Shown here: piece by piece, positions 56,164 through 64,000 of the stretch
Numbering within the stretch: position 1 is the first letter of the stretch
Layout of the letters: each line of letters starts with the position of its first letter
NCBI GenBank assembly: GCA_023457255.1
Contig: JAEWMB010000026.1
Span: 268,602-332,601 of the forward strand
Reading direction: 5' to 3'
Length of the DNA: 64,000 bases
Origin: Bacillota bacterium
GTDB lineage: Bacteria; Bacillota; Clostridia; Lachnospirales; Lachnospiraceae
Position numbers and translations under genes: made by a program
Notes under the pieces: model-generated
Databases searched by the model: none
What the model was told of the DNA's origin: nothing
Seen by the model: the letters and a program-made list of their open reading frames with translations, nothing else

Positions 56164-56867
56164 ATGTTGTTATTGTATGCGTTATCCATACCGGATTATA
56201 TGAATTCAGAGATGTTTCAGAAGTTTTTTAATATTATATCGGAAGAACGTCAGAGACGAATACAGTCATTTAGAAACAATGAGGATAAAATAAGAGTTCT
56301 GCTTGCCGAGATTCTATTAAGATATGTATTGCAAAACGATTTTTTATTACCGACCAATAAACTTTTTTTCAATACAATGAATATGGAAAACCCAGTATCA
56401 GAGATATGGACGGCTTGTTCTTTAATTGGTCGCATTCGGGTAACTGGATAGTGTGCGGAATCGGAGATGCTGAAATTGGAATTGATGTCGAGAAATATAA
56501 AGTTATTGGAGCTGATATCGCCAAACGCTGTTTTTCAAGGGAAGAAAACAACGCTATTTTATCAGCCCCTTCCCAAAACCGTTTGAAGTTATTTTATGAA
56601 TTCTGGACATTAAAAGAAAGTTATGTAAAAGCGGTTGGCAAAGGATTAAATATATCTCTTAAATCCTTCTATTTCAAGTTAAAAGACAATTCCATTGAAC
56701 TATATATTAATAACAAATTATGCAAGGATTATTATTTTAGAAAATATGAAGCAGATGCACTCCATTCAGTGTCAGTATGCTGGCAGGGCGATGCTTTGGA
56801 TTTGTTAAAAGCTCAATTTAAGGAAATAAATTTACAGGATTTATGGACTTATGAATATAAAAAATGA
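56164..56867 (+). pseudogene. Second Sfp-type PPTase, frameshifted in a T-run
   Basis: The N-terminal frame reads normally to about residue 67 (RVLLAEILLRYVL). After the seven T at 56363-56369 the family sequence continues in the next frame: QYNEYGKP, FFNWSHSGNW, GIDVEKYKVIG and WTLKESYVKAVGKGL. One missing T explains the whole break. All catalytic motifs are present in the second part. It may be a recent inactivation, a slippage-controlled switch or a sequencing error. Confidence 0.8.
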
Positions 56868-56925
56868 TTTAAAATCATTCCTGATAATTAAAACGGAGTT
56901 TAATTCAGAAAGGGGTTGTTATCAA

Positions 56926-58848
56926 ATGTATAAAATATTATCGCTTGGAGAACCCGAGATTACGGTTTATCCGCACCATGCTCATTTAATTGCAATATAT
57001 AATGGATTATATAAAGATGAATCTATGAAGGCAGCATGGTTTTCCAATAACTATATTCAGCTGGAAGCTAACAAAGAGGTATTTGTAATTGATTTTTCTG
57101 TTGCTATGAACATAATACCGATTTTAAACAATTGTCCATGGCTTATAAAAGACTCAGTCAGTAGAACCTTAATTGATAAGCAGTGGACGAATATTACGGA
57201 TTTTCTTATAGCAGCCGTTGATACAGAATATTATGTATATATGGAGGTAGATGAATTTTATATTAAAGAATATGATAATTATAACCGGATTCATAATATG
57301 CATTCTCTTCTAGTATATGGATATCATAACGATGAGAATAAACAATGCTTTTATATTGCAGATTTTTTTAAAAACAGAAAGTACTATTTTTCGGAAGCAA
57401 CCTTTGAAGAAATGGAACTCGCTTATAAAAACTTTATACCAAACAATTTTTTAGATGGTGTTTTCTTATATAGAAAGAATTATAGATTTTATATATATGA
57501 TTTTAACTCAATAGAACTTAAAAAAAATTTATCAGCTTATGTCAATTCTGAAGATATCATGTACAGAAATATGATAATTAATTATACACAGCAGACACTG
57601 CAGACAAAGAATAGATTCTGTTTTGGAAGATCTGTTTATAATTTTTTAAAAGATTATGTATCAGAAACCAATAGTATCTATATCCCTTCCATGAATATAC
57701 TGGAAGCACATAAAAAAATACTCTTTTTCCTAATTGATTACATGAATCGGTATGGCTGGGTAAAAAATGGATTTTATTTTATAAAGAGATTTGAAGAATT
57801 ATATGGTTACAGTAAAAATATATCGGGGTTAGCAATTAAATATAATATTACTCATAATGAAAATAATAAAATTAAGATACTTGACTGGATACATAAACTG
57901 GAGGAAGCGGAGAAACCGCTGATTGAAGAATTAATCAACCAGATTAGTGATGAGCCGCTGTTTCATCCGCATAAGAATTGTTATATAGATAGAGATGGTT
58001 TTGGACTTAACTTAAGTACAGGTTTTTCGGAGAATAATGGTTTATATCTGTCCGATAATGACCTATCCTTTGCTCAGGTTGTTTTTTACGGTAATAAGGT
58101 TACTTATTATGCCGATATGGGGCCGGAATTTGGGCAAGGGTCTATTATTCTGGATGGAGATAAGGATAATGACATTTCATTTTCATTGTGGAAAGAAAAA
58201 AATCTGAGCAAGCAGGAAATATTTAGTTATGATTTCAATAAAACTGGGCTCCATTCTTTAAGACTTCAAATAAAAGACGGAAATTTAATAAATATTCACG
58301 GTTTTTCTGTCAGTGAGACAGATTTACCGGGTTCAGAGTTGATTCCCACCGATTTAAAATTTGTTGGTATTGATAAGGATACACACGGTAATTGGGCAGG
58401 CAATTTTGGGAAAGAAGGATATTTACTTCCGGGGCTGGATAATGTATTACCCAGTTACGGCGAATTTATGCATCAACAAGTTAAAACATTTACTAATCAA
58501 TATGTGTTTAAAGATAATTTATTAGAAATGCCGGATAGGATGGAGCGGTTAAAAACATGTTATTATGTGGATTTAGAAGCTTTGTCTATTGATGTTTTTA
58601 TTTGCGGAGATCAGAGCAGAAAAGTAAGTGTCTATTTTCTGGATTGGGGAGATGGTAGTGATTTAGAAGCATCCTTAGAAGTTTATAATGAAAGGAAAGA
58701 GTTGCTCCATAGGTATGATGTAAGGAATTTTAAAGATGGAAAATATATTACCTACGAGATAAAAGGACATGTTATATTTAAGCTCATTTATAAGAATCCG
58801 GAGGAATTTCGGACCTATGGTGAGTTTTATGGTTTGTTTTTTGATTAG
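56926..58848 (+). CDS. Unrecognised 640-aa protein with a C-terminal GNW/YG-type beta domain
   Basis: The first 350 residues recall BtrH/C39-like proteins found in biosynthetic clusters (an N-terminal HHAHLIAIYNG, then HSLLVYGYHNDE and YIADFF), with no clear catalytic Cys. From about 470, IDKDTHGNWAGNFGKEGYLL and LDWGDGSDLEA form a beta domain like that at the end of some carbohydrate-active proteins. I prefer ATG 56926, about ten bases after AAAGGGG, to the longer frame from 56851. No signal peptide. Between a PPTase and an AGE epimerase it may belong to a second, decayed pathway. Confidence 0.5.
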   Translation: MYKILSLGEPEITVYPHHAHLIAIYNGLYKDESMKAAWFSNNYIQLEANKEVFVIDFSVAMNIIPILNNCPWLIKDSVSRTLIDKQWTNITDFLIAAVDTEYYVYMEVDEFYIKEYDNYNRIHNMHSLLVYGYHNDENKQCFYIADFFKNRKYYFSEATFEEMELAYKNFIPNNFLDGVFLYRKNYRFYIYDFNSIELKKNLSAYVNSEDIMYRNMIINYTQQTLQTKNRFCFGRSVYNFLKDYVSETNSIYIPSMNILEAHKKILFFLIDYMNRYGWVKNGFYFIKRFEELYGYSKNISGLAIKYNITHNENNKIKILDWIHKLEEAEKPLIEELINQISDEPLFHPHKNCYIDRDGFGLNLSTGFSENNGLYLSDNDLSFAQVVFYGNKVTYYADMGPEFGQGSIILDGDKDNDISFSLWKEKNLSKQEIFSYDFNKTGLHSLRLQIKDGNLINIHGFSVSETDLPGSELIPTDLKFVGIDKDTHGNWAGNFGKEGYLLPGLDNVLPSYGEFMHQQVKTFTNQYVFKDNLLEMPDRMERLKTCYYVDLEALSIDVFICGDQSRKVSVYFLDWGDGSDLEASLEVYNERKELLHRYDVRNFKDGKYITYEIKGHVIFKLIYKNPEEFRTYGEFYGLFFD

Positions 58849-58924
58849 TTTTCGTTCACTTTCAATTTCGTTATAACTTTTTGAAAATCATAAAAGGTGA
58901 AGTTTATAAAGAGGGGATTATATT

Positions 58925-60094
58925 ATGAATGTATATGAAATAAAAAGTGAATTAATGAACAATATACTGCCTTTCTGGAAGGGGTTAATGGATTATAAAT
59001 ATGGCGGTTTTTACGGATGTATGGACTTTGATTTAAATGTAAATACAAAGGCAGATAAAGGAGTTGTTCTTCATAGCAGAATACTTTGGTTTTTTTCGAA
59101 AGTATATACTCTCATGGGTGACATGGATAGCCTTACTTATGCTTCACATGCTTATCATTTTCTAAAAACTTTTTGTTTGGATGAAGAAGAAGGCGGGGTA
59201 TACTGGTCACTTACATATAAAGGTAGTGTGTCTGACCCGAAAAAGTTTACATATAACCAGGCATTTGCCATATATGCATTACTATCTTATTATGAAGCAG
59301 CCAAAGATGAAGAAGCACTACGTATTTCCTATAGTATATATGATTTGATTGAGAAAAGATGTAAAGACGAAAGAGGATATCTTGAAGCCTTTGATCGTAC
59401 ATTTCATTCTATAGAGAATGATAGAATCTGTGGAAATGGACTTATAGTACGCAGATCTGCCGGTACCGTTCTGCATATTCTTGAAGCTTATACAGAGTTA
59501 TACCGTATCGGCAAACAGGAGAAAGTAAGAAGCAGTATAAAATATATATTGGATCAATTAGAAAATGAAATTTTTAACAATAATAAAAGTTATTTAGAGT
59601 CTTATTTCGATATTGATATGAAGCCGGTTTCCAATTTGGATTCATTTGGACATGATATAGAGGCTTCCTGGTTGATTGAGTACGGATGCGAGGTAATCAA
59701 GGACGACTCATATGGTCTAAAGATGGGAAGAATTACGGAGGCTTTAAGAAACCACGTATTGGCTGAGGGGTTTGATGGTACCGCTGTCAATAATGATTGT
59801 ATGAATGGGTCAGTAGATACTACAAGGATCTGGTGGGTACAGTCAGAAGCAATCATAGGCTTTATGAATGGTTACCGATCTGATTTAGAAAGGATAGAAT
59901 ATTTAAAAGCTGCTGATAGAATATGGGTGTTTATAAAAACGAGTATGATTGATAAGCGCTCTGGCTCTGAATGGATAAATGAGGTAGATAATAACGGCAA
60001 ACCAATTACCGGAAGGGATATTGCCGGTCCTTGGAAATGCCCGTATCATAATTCCAGAATGTGTCTGGAAATGATTAAAAGAGGAGTAAATTGA
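58925..60094 (+). CDS. AGE-family epimerase (N-acylglucosamine/cellobiose 2-epimerase type)
   Basis: 389 residues of alpha/alpha-toroid pattern: FWKGLMDYKYGGFYG at the start, LHSRILWFFSKVYT, EEEGGVYWSL, FTYNQAFAIYAL, and a C-terminal WPCPYHNSRMCLEM-like end. These are standard in AGE/cellobiose 2-epimerases, with His residues for catalysis. The substrate (cellobiose or N-acyl amino sugar) is not settled by sequence alone. SD AGAGGGG; the gene is intact. Confidence 0.85.
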   Translation: MNVYEIKSELMNNILPFWKGLMDYKYGGFYGCMDFDLNVNTKADKGVVLHSRILWFFSKVYTLMGDMDSLTYASHAYHFLKTFCLDEEEGGVYWSLTYKGSVSDPKKFTYNQAFAIYALLSYYEAAKDEEALRISYSIYDLIEKRCKDERGYLEAFDRTFHSIENDRICGNGLIVRRSAGTVLHILEAYTELYRIGKQEKVRSSIKYILDQLENEIFNNNKSYLESYFDIDMKPVSNLDSFGHDIEASWLIEYGCEVIKDDSYGLKMGRITEALRNHVLAEGFDGTAVNNDCMNGSVDTTRIWWVQSEAIIGFMNGYRSDLERIEYLKAADRIWVFIKTSMIDKRSGSEWINEVDNNGKPITGRDIAGPWKCPYHNSRMCLEMIKRGVN

Positions 60095-60247
60095 ACGGTT
60101 ATTCCATAACAACGGATTAATTCCATAAAAACACAGGGATGAGGGAAATAGTGTGAAAAAAAGTAGAGGTCAGCCAAAAAGTGACGCACTTAAACAAGCT
60201 ATTCAATGGTAGCTTTTAAGTAAGGAATAATTATTAATTTGAAAATG

Positions 60248-61518
60248 TCAAGAAACTAATTGCGATTCAGTTATAACTCCTTCACGTAATAAAAATTTCT
60301 TGGCTTGTAGGATAGCTTTTTCCTTTTGTTTTTCAACTAAGGCAACAGGCATATCGACTTTATAAAGATCGCTTGGATTCCACACTTCGCCACTAGACAG
60401 CATTTGATAAATGGCAGTGAGGATCATACGGGCGATCGCGATAATGGCTCTTTTCTTGCCACGACGTTTCACAAGAGATTCATATTTTTTCTTATAGTAA
60501 GGAGATTTGTCAGATTTTATGGCTGCATGTGCACACTGTACCAATGCAGGTTTGAGGTAGACTCCGGCACGTGTAATCTTAACAGATTTCTTCTTACCAG
60601 CAGATTCGTTGTTACCTGGAGTTAATCCAGCCCAACAGCATAGTCGTTTGGAATTCGAGAATTGAGACATATCAATACCTATTTCGGAGATGATAGTGAT
60701 TGCACTATCATGTTTAACACCCGGAATGGTACAGAGAAACTGGATAGCATTTTCAAAATCAGTATTGGAAGAAATCAAAGATTCTATCTGCGTATCTATA
60801 TCTTGGATTTCAGCTGTGATATAATCCATATGTGCGCGGACGAGGCGCATGCGGTATTTTTGGGCATCAGTCATCGGATATCCTTCAATGGATTCAATAA
60901 CAGTAGATTCTTTCTCTTTTAGCTTTTTAAGGAGTTTAGATGCGATTTCTTCGTGGTTGATAGAGTTGCCAGACTGTTCAATCAGGTAATCAATAATGGA
61001 TGTAGATGACTTCCCAAAGATATCGGATACAACAGAGTCTAATGCGACATTACAAACAGTAAGTGCATTCTGATATCGATTCTTTTCACTGGAACGACAG
61101 GAAACCAACTTGTAACGATAACGAGTGTATTCTCTTAGAATACGGATTGGTTTACAAGGAATATAACTGCCTGGAACCAGACCAAGTCGGAACAGATCAC
61201 CAATCCATTTGGAATCTTTCGTATCGTTCTTATTACCTTTTACAGCTTTTACCCATTTGGGGTTGGCAATGGTGACATTAATATCTTATTCAAGAAGATT
61301 AAAGACAGGAACCCAGTATTTACCTGTTGATTCCATACAGATGTCATGGCAATCATTTTCAATCAGCCACTGTTTGAATTCAAGAATAGAATTATTAAAG
61401 TAGAAAATCGTTTCTTCTGATAAGAAGGTTCAATACCAGAAGTTGTTTTGATGATTGTGGCAACGAGGAAAGATTTGTGAACATCGACACCACAACAGAT
61501 TTGGTAGATAACTTTCAT
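60248..61518 (-). mobile_element. IS110-family transposase, inactivated
   Basis: On the minus strand from ATG 61518 (AAAGGAG upstream) the DEDD domain starts MKVIYQICCGVDVHKS. A single-base frameshift falls near 61390-61400. The next frame gives HDICMESTGKYWVP, then a TAA at 61286-61288, then the intact C-terminal part (CTIPGV and SKRLCCWAGLTPGN with the catalytic Ser region). One frameshift and one stop make it a pseudogene. No terminal inverted repeats are expected for IS110 and none were seen. Confidence 0.8.
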
Positions 61519-61778
61519 AATTAAGCTCCTTTCGTAATAGAGTGAGAAGCCATTGACTGTTCTACCACACAATTTAACCAAGGCGTTAAAACAATTCTTA
61601 GTGTACGGTCTTATAGAGCCACTTATTTGTGCTTGAAAAGGCAGAACTTACACTGATTAATATGCTGTCTAAAACGAGAAAGAATTTACAACTCCCCCTC
61701 CCGTGCTTTGTAGTGTAGCTTCTTGCACTTATTATTTCACGAAAGTTTAAAATTGTGAATACTTTCATCACTATTTGT

Positions 61779-61798
61779 GCCGCGCCCGAAGGCGCGCG
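61779..61798 (+). repeat. GC-rich hairpin before the NitT/TauT-type genes
   Basis: CGCGCC-CGAA-GGCGCG is a perfect stem of unusual GC content for this window. It sits just upstream of the binding-protein start. Its role is unknown. The 250 bases before it (61519-61778) hold no gene. Confidence 0.45.
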
Positions 61799-61812
61799 GA
61801 ATGGAGATTAAT

Positions 61813-62805
61813 ATGAAAAGAATGATTATAACAGGAACTATTATAGGTGTTTTATTATTGGGGATAAGCTGCAGCAAAAAGCAGGAGAATACTACCCCGG
61901 TAAGAATAGCGTATTTCCCTAATATTACACACAGCCAAGCGTTGGTAATGAAAGAACAGAATAGTCTTGAAAATAAACTTGCAAGTAATTGTAAGGTGAG
62001 CTGGTACTCCTTTAATGCCGGACCGTCAGAGGTTGAAGCAATGTTTGCAGGCGAAATTGATCTGGGATACATCGGCCCAGTTCCTGCAATAAACGCCAAT
62101 GTTAAATCCAAAGGTGATGTAAAGATTATAGCAAATGCATGTGATAACGGAGCAGTTCTGCTTAAATCAAAAAATGCAGATATTAATTCGGTAACAGATC
62201 TTGAAGGTAAAACCGTGGCGGTACCTCAATTAGGAAATACACAGCATTTATGTCTGCTGAATCTATTATCGGAAAGTGGCCTGGCTGCAAAATCGGATGG
62301 CGGTACTGTGGATGTAGTAGCTGTCGCGAATGCTGATATACAGGGGATGTTAGAACAGGGGCAGATAGATGCCGCACTGGTTCCTGAACCATGGGGCAGT
62401 ATTCTGGAGGAAAAGTGCGGTGCTCAGCTTATTCTCGACTACGATGAGTTATTTGCAAGCGGTGCATACCCTACAACTGTGGTAATTGTTAATAATGATT
62501 TTTATAAAGAACATAAAGATATTGTTCAGGCTTTTTTAAAGGTACATAAAGAAACAACGAACTATATAAACAGCCATAAGGATGAAGCAATTGAAATCGT
62601 TAATCACCAGTTAGAAGAAACCACCGGAAAGAAAATTGAGACAAAGATAATCAACCAGGCATTTGAGAGATTAAGCTTTACCGAGAAAATATCTGAGGAA
62701 GCGATTATGTCCTTTGGCGAGATTGCGATGAAACAGGGCTTTATCAGTGAACTGCCGGCATCAGAAGATATTATTGATTCTTCTATAATAGACGAAATGA
62801 AATAA
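61813..62805 (+). CDS. Substrate-binding lipoprotein, SsuA/NitT/TauA type
   Basis: Signal sequence with lipobox LLGISC. ABC-transporter binding-protein pattern: RIAYFPNITHSQALV, AGPSEVEAMFAGEIDLGYIGP, TDLEGKTVAVPQ and ALVPEPWGS. These fit sulfonate, nitrate or thiamine-precursor binding proteins. Start at ATG 61813 after GGAG; a GTG 36 bases upstream is inside the hairpin. No permease follows, only part of an ATPase. Confidence 0.85.
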   Translation: MKRMIITGTIIGVLLLGISCSKKQENTTPVRIAYFPNITHSQALVMKEQNSLENKLASNCKVSWYSFNAGPSEVEAMFAGEIDLGYIGPVPAINANVKSKGDVKIIANACDNGAVLLKSKNADINSVTDLEGKTVAVPQLGNTQHLCLLNLLSESGLAAKSDGGTVDVVAVANADIQGMLEQGQIDAALVPEPWGSILEEKCGAQLILDYDELFASGAYPTTVVIVNNDFYKEHKDIVQAFLKVHKETTNYINSHKDEAIEIVNHQLEETTGKKIETKIINQAFERLSFTEKISEEAIMSFGEIAMKQGFISELPASEDIIDSSIIDEMK

Positions 62806-62827
62806 ATACGTCAGGGAGGGAGGAGTT

Positions 62828-63145
62828 ATGCTTTTGGAAATTAGGAATCTTTATAAAAAATATAGAGGAGCAAGTAATGAAATCCTGCAAAATATCAATC
62901 TTACTATAGCACCTGGAGAATTTGTCTGTATTGTTGGACCCTCAGGATGCGGAAAAACAACCTTGCTTAATATTATAGCAGGACTTGATACGCCGACTTC
63001 TGGAGGTGTATACATAGATGGAAATATAGTAACTTCACCGGGGGCTGACAGGCTGGTAATGTTCCAGGAACATGCCCTATATCCATGGCTTAGTGTGATG
63101 GATAATGTAAAATTTGGAATGAGGATCCTGATGGAAATACCGTAG
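62828..63145 (+). pseudogene. ABC transporter ATPase, SsuB/TauB-like, truncated
   Basis: The first 97 residues are normal: Walker A GPSGCGKTTL and Q-loop MFQEHALYPWLS. The sequence then leaves the family at RILMEIP and stops at 105 residues. Signature and Walker B are missing, so it cannot hydrolyse ATP. Probably cut by a deletion or insertion near 63120. Confidence 0.85.
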
Positions 63146-63192
63146 TATTCCGCTGCTTTCCGAGGTATGTAGTTAGTCCTTACTGTCAAGAT

Positions 63193-63245
63193 ACCACTTT
63201 CTTAATGAGAATCAGTATTAGAATCTTTTTAAGAAGGTGGTTTTT
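63193..63245 (+). terminator. Hairpin with T-run after the broken ATPase
   Basis: ACCACTTTCTTAA (63193-63205) pairs with 63229-63241 with one mismatch, and five T follow. Confidence 0.6.
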
Positions 63246-63336
63246 GTATGGAAAAAAGAAATTAAAGATTTGGTCACAGAGGATATTTTAGATGAGTTTA
63301 ATTTTGGGATACCAATTATCTGATGCTGGACGTGAG

Positions 63337-63462
63337 GTTGTGATAAATATGAAAGAAAATATGCAAATAACAGATACTAATTTTAAGACAATAAATATTG
63401 GTAAAGCAGATAATATCATGGGAGAAATTGATAAGATATTCCTGGGGGGAAGAGGATTATAA
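63337..63462 (+). pseudogene. Short fragment, possibly the start of an aldehyde ferredoxin oxidoreductase
   Basis: The frame reads a charged stretch and ends FLGGRGL before TAA. A GGRGL motif near residue 35-40 is the start of tungsten AOR-family proteins. The match is one short motif, so this is weak. The preceding 63246-63336 holds an unassigned C-terminal frame (KDLVTEDILDEFNFG). Confidence 0.25.
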
Positions 63463-63890
63463 GGATAAGCTGGTTCAGCCAAGGTTATATCAATGGATTT
63501 TTAGAAAACTATGAAGAGATTAACTGTGAAATCATAGATTTGGATAACTATATTCATCGAAATACAAGTTTATGGAATCAGATAGATGAGCTTGGTCTGA
63601 ATACAGATGAAAAAATCATTAGTCAGTATATGAACTCAGAATATGAAAATACAGTATACGATGGGATATATAATTATTTATTAAACTGCTGTGATTGGAG
63701 TATATACAAAATTATCGCCATAAGTTTATGTTTGGAATGGCTACACGATCAGTATGCATCAATTTGGTTCCGTCTTTTTAAAACAATTCATGATACTTAT
63801 GGTACTATTATTATTATTATTGGTGGAACGGGAATTATTTCGTTTAAACAGATCCGATTATTTAAAAAATATGCGTTAATTGTAAAATGA
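63463..63890 (+). pseudogene. Unassigned fragment with a hydrophobic C-terminal segment
   Basis: Open in one frame from about 63463 (ISWFSQGYINGF) to TGA at 63890, with no good start; a TTG at 63540 has no SD. The end has a membrane-like stretch (TIIIIIGGTGIISF). Family not recognised. Confidence 0.3.
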
Positions 63891-63970
63891 AACGCAACCC
63901 TTTCCACTACAATCAATAGTTTTTGAATAGTTAAATATATATCTGCTAAGAGGTTGCATCTTAGCTTACA

Positions 63971-63995
63971 AAAGATTGGTGTATGCCAGTCTTTT
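63971..63995 (+). terminator. Intrinsic terminator at the window end
   Basis: AAAGATTGG (63971-63979) and CCAGTCTTT (63986-63994) pair with one G-T pair, then T. Confidence 0.65.
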
Positions 63996-64000
63996 TGTTT

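Noticed and set aside
60404..60625. Plus-strand frames opposite the IS110 transposase
   Set aside because: Shadows of the transposase coding strand.
1..64000. CRISPR arrays, tRNA or rRNA genes
   Set aside because: No regularly spaced repeats and no tRNA or rRNA signature noticed when reading; a tRNA search program was not available.

Overview
The window is AT-rich, nearly all on the + strand, with Firmicutes-type Shine-Dalgarno (SD) sites, many radical SAM and iron-sulfur enzymes, a T-box leader, and SpoIIE- and Sfp-type proteins. It looks like a strictly anaerobic low-GC Firmicute, most likely a Lachnospiraceae/Clostridium-like genome; that placement is inference from gene content.

Region 1 (1-5950) is a small RiPP-type locus. 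It has the end of a radical SAM/SPASM maturase, a 49-aa precursor (845-994) with a double-glycine leader, a second radical SAM enzyme, an 82-aa double-glycine precursor, a terminator, a membrane PP2C/SpoIIE phosphatase and a B12-binding radical SAM enzyme. About 750 bases follow without a clear gene; they hold a strong isolated promoter and several hairpins.

Region 2 (6700-44800) is a 38-kb co-directional biosynthetic cluster, the main content of the window. In order it has an Sfp PPTase, an MBL hydrolase, a DAHP synthase, two U32-like proteins resembling the UbiU/UbiV anaerobic hydroxylase pair, a 2-hydroxyacyl-CoA dehydratase-type activase with two dehydratase/reductase subunits, NRPS A (C-A-T), a NodU-type carbamoyltransferase, NRPS/PKS B (KS-degenerate AT-ACP-ACP-C-A-T-C-A-T) and NRPS C (C-A-T-E, Asn-type code). 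Next come a serine beta-lactamase-fold peptidase with three C-terminal membrane helices, a GriI-like aldolase plus GriH-like DHQ synthase II homologue, a LuxC/LuxE-type acid reductase pair and a complete oligopeptide ABC transporter. My reading is that NRPS C makes an N-acyl-D-Asn prodrug cap and the peptidase removes it (colibactin ClbN/ClbP logic). The aldolase/DHQS/LuxC/LuxE block would make 3-amino-4-hydroxybenzoate and its aldehyde (grixazone logic). The U32 and dehydratase enzymes would be oxygen-independent tailoring. I recognise no known cluster with this combination. There is no thioesterase and no obvious drug exporter.

Region 3 (45050-48870) has a promoter, a glycine-type T-box leader and its terminator, a group II intron inserted just after that terminator, then a glycyl-tRNA synthetase.

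Region 4 (49100-53240) has divergent PP-loop/DndC-like genes and an Xre regulator around a 46-bp palindrome. DndC is truncated and followed by a Tn916-type integrase.

Region 5 (53480-64000) is mostly decayed accessory DNA: CpaF/TadB/TadC remnants, a VOC protein, a C-terminal NodU fragment, a frameshifted second PPTase, an unrecognised 640-aa protein, an AGE-family epimerase, a broken IS110 element, a NitT/TauT-type binding protein, a truncated ATPase and unassigned fragments.
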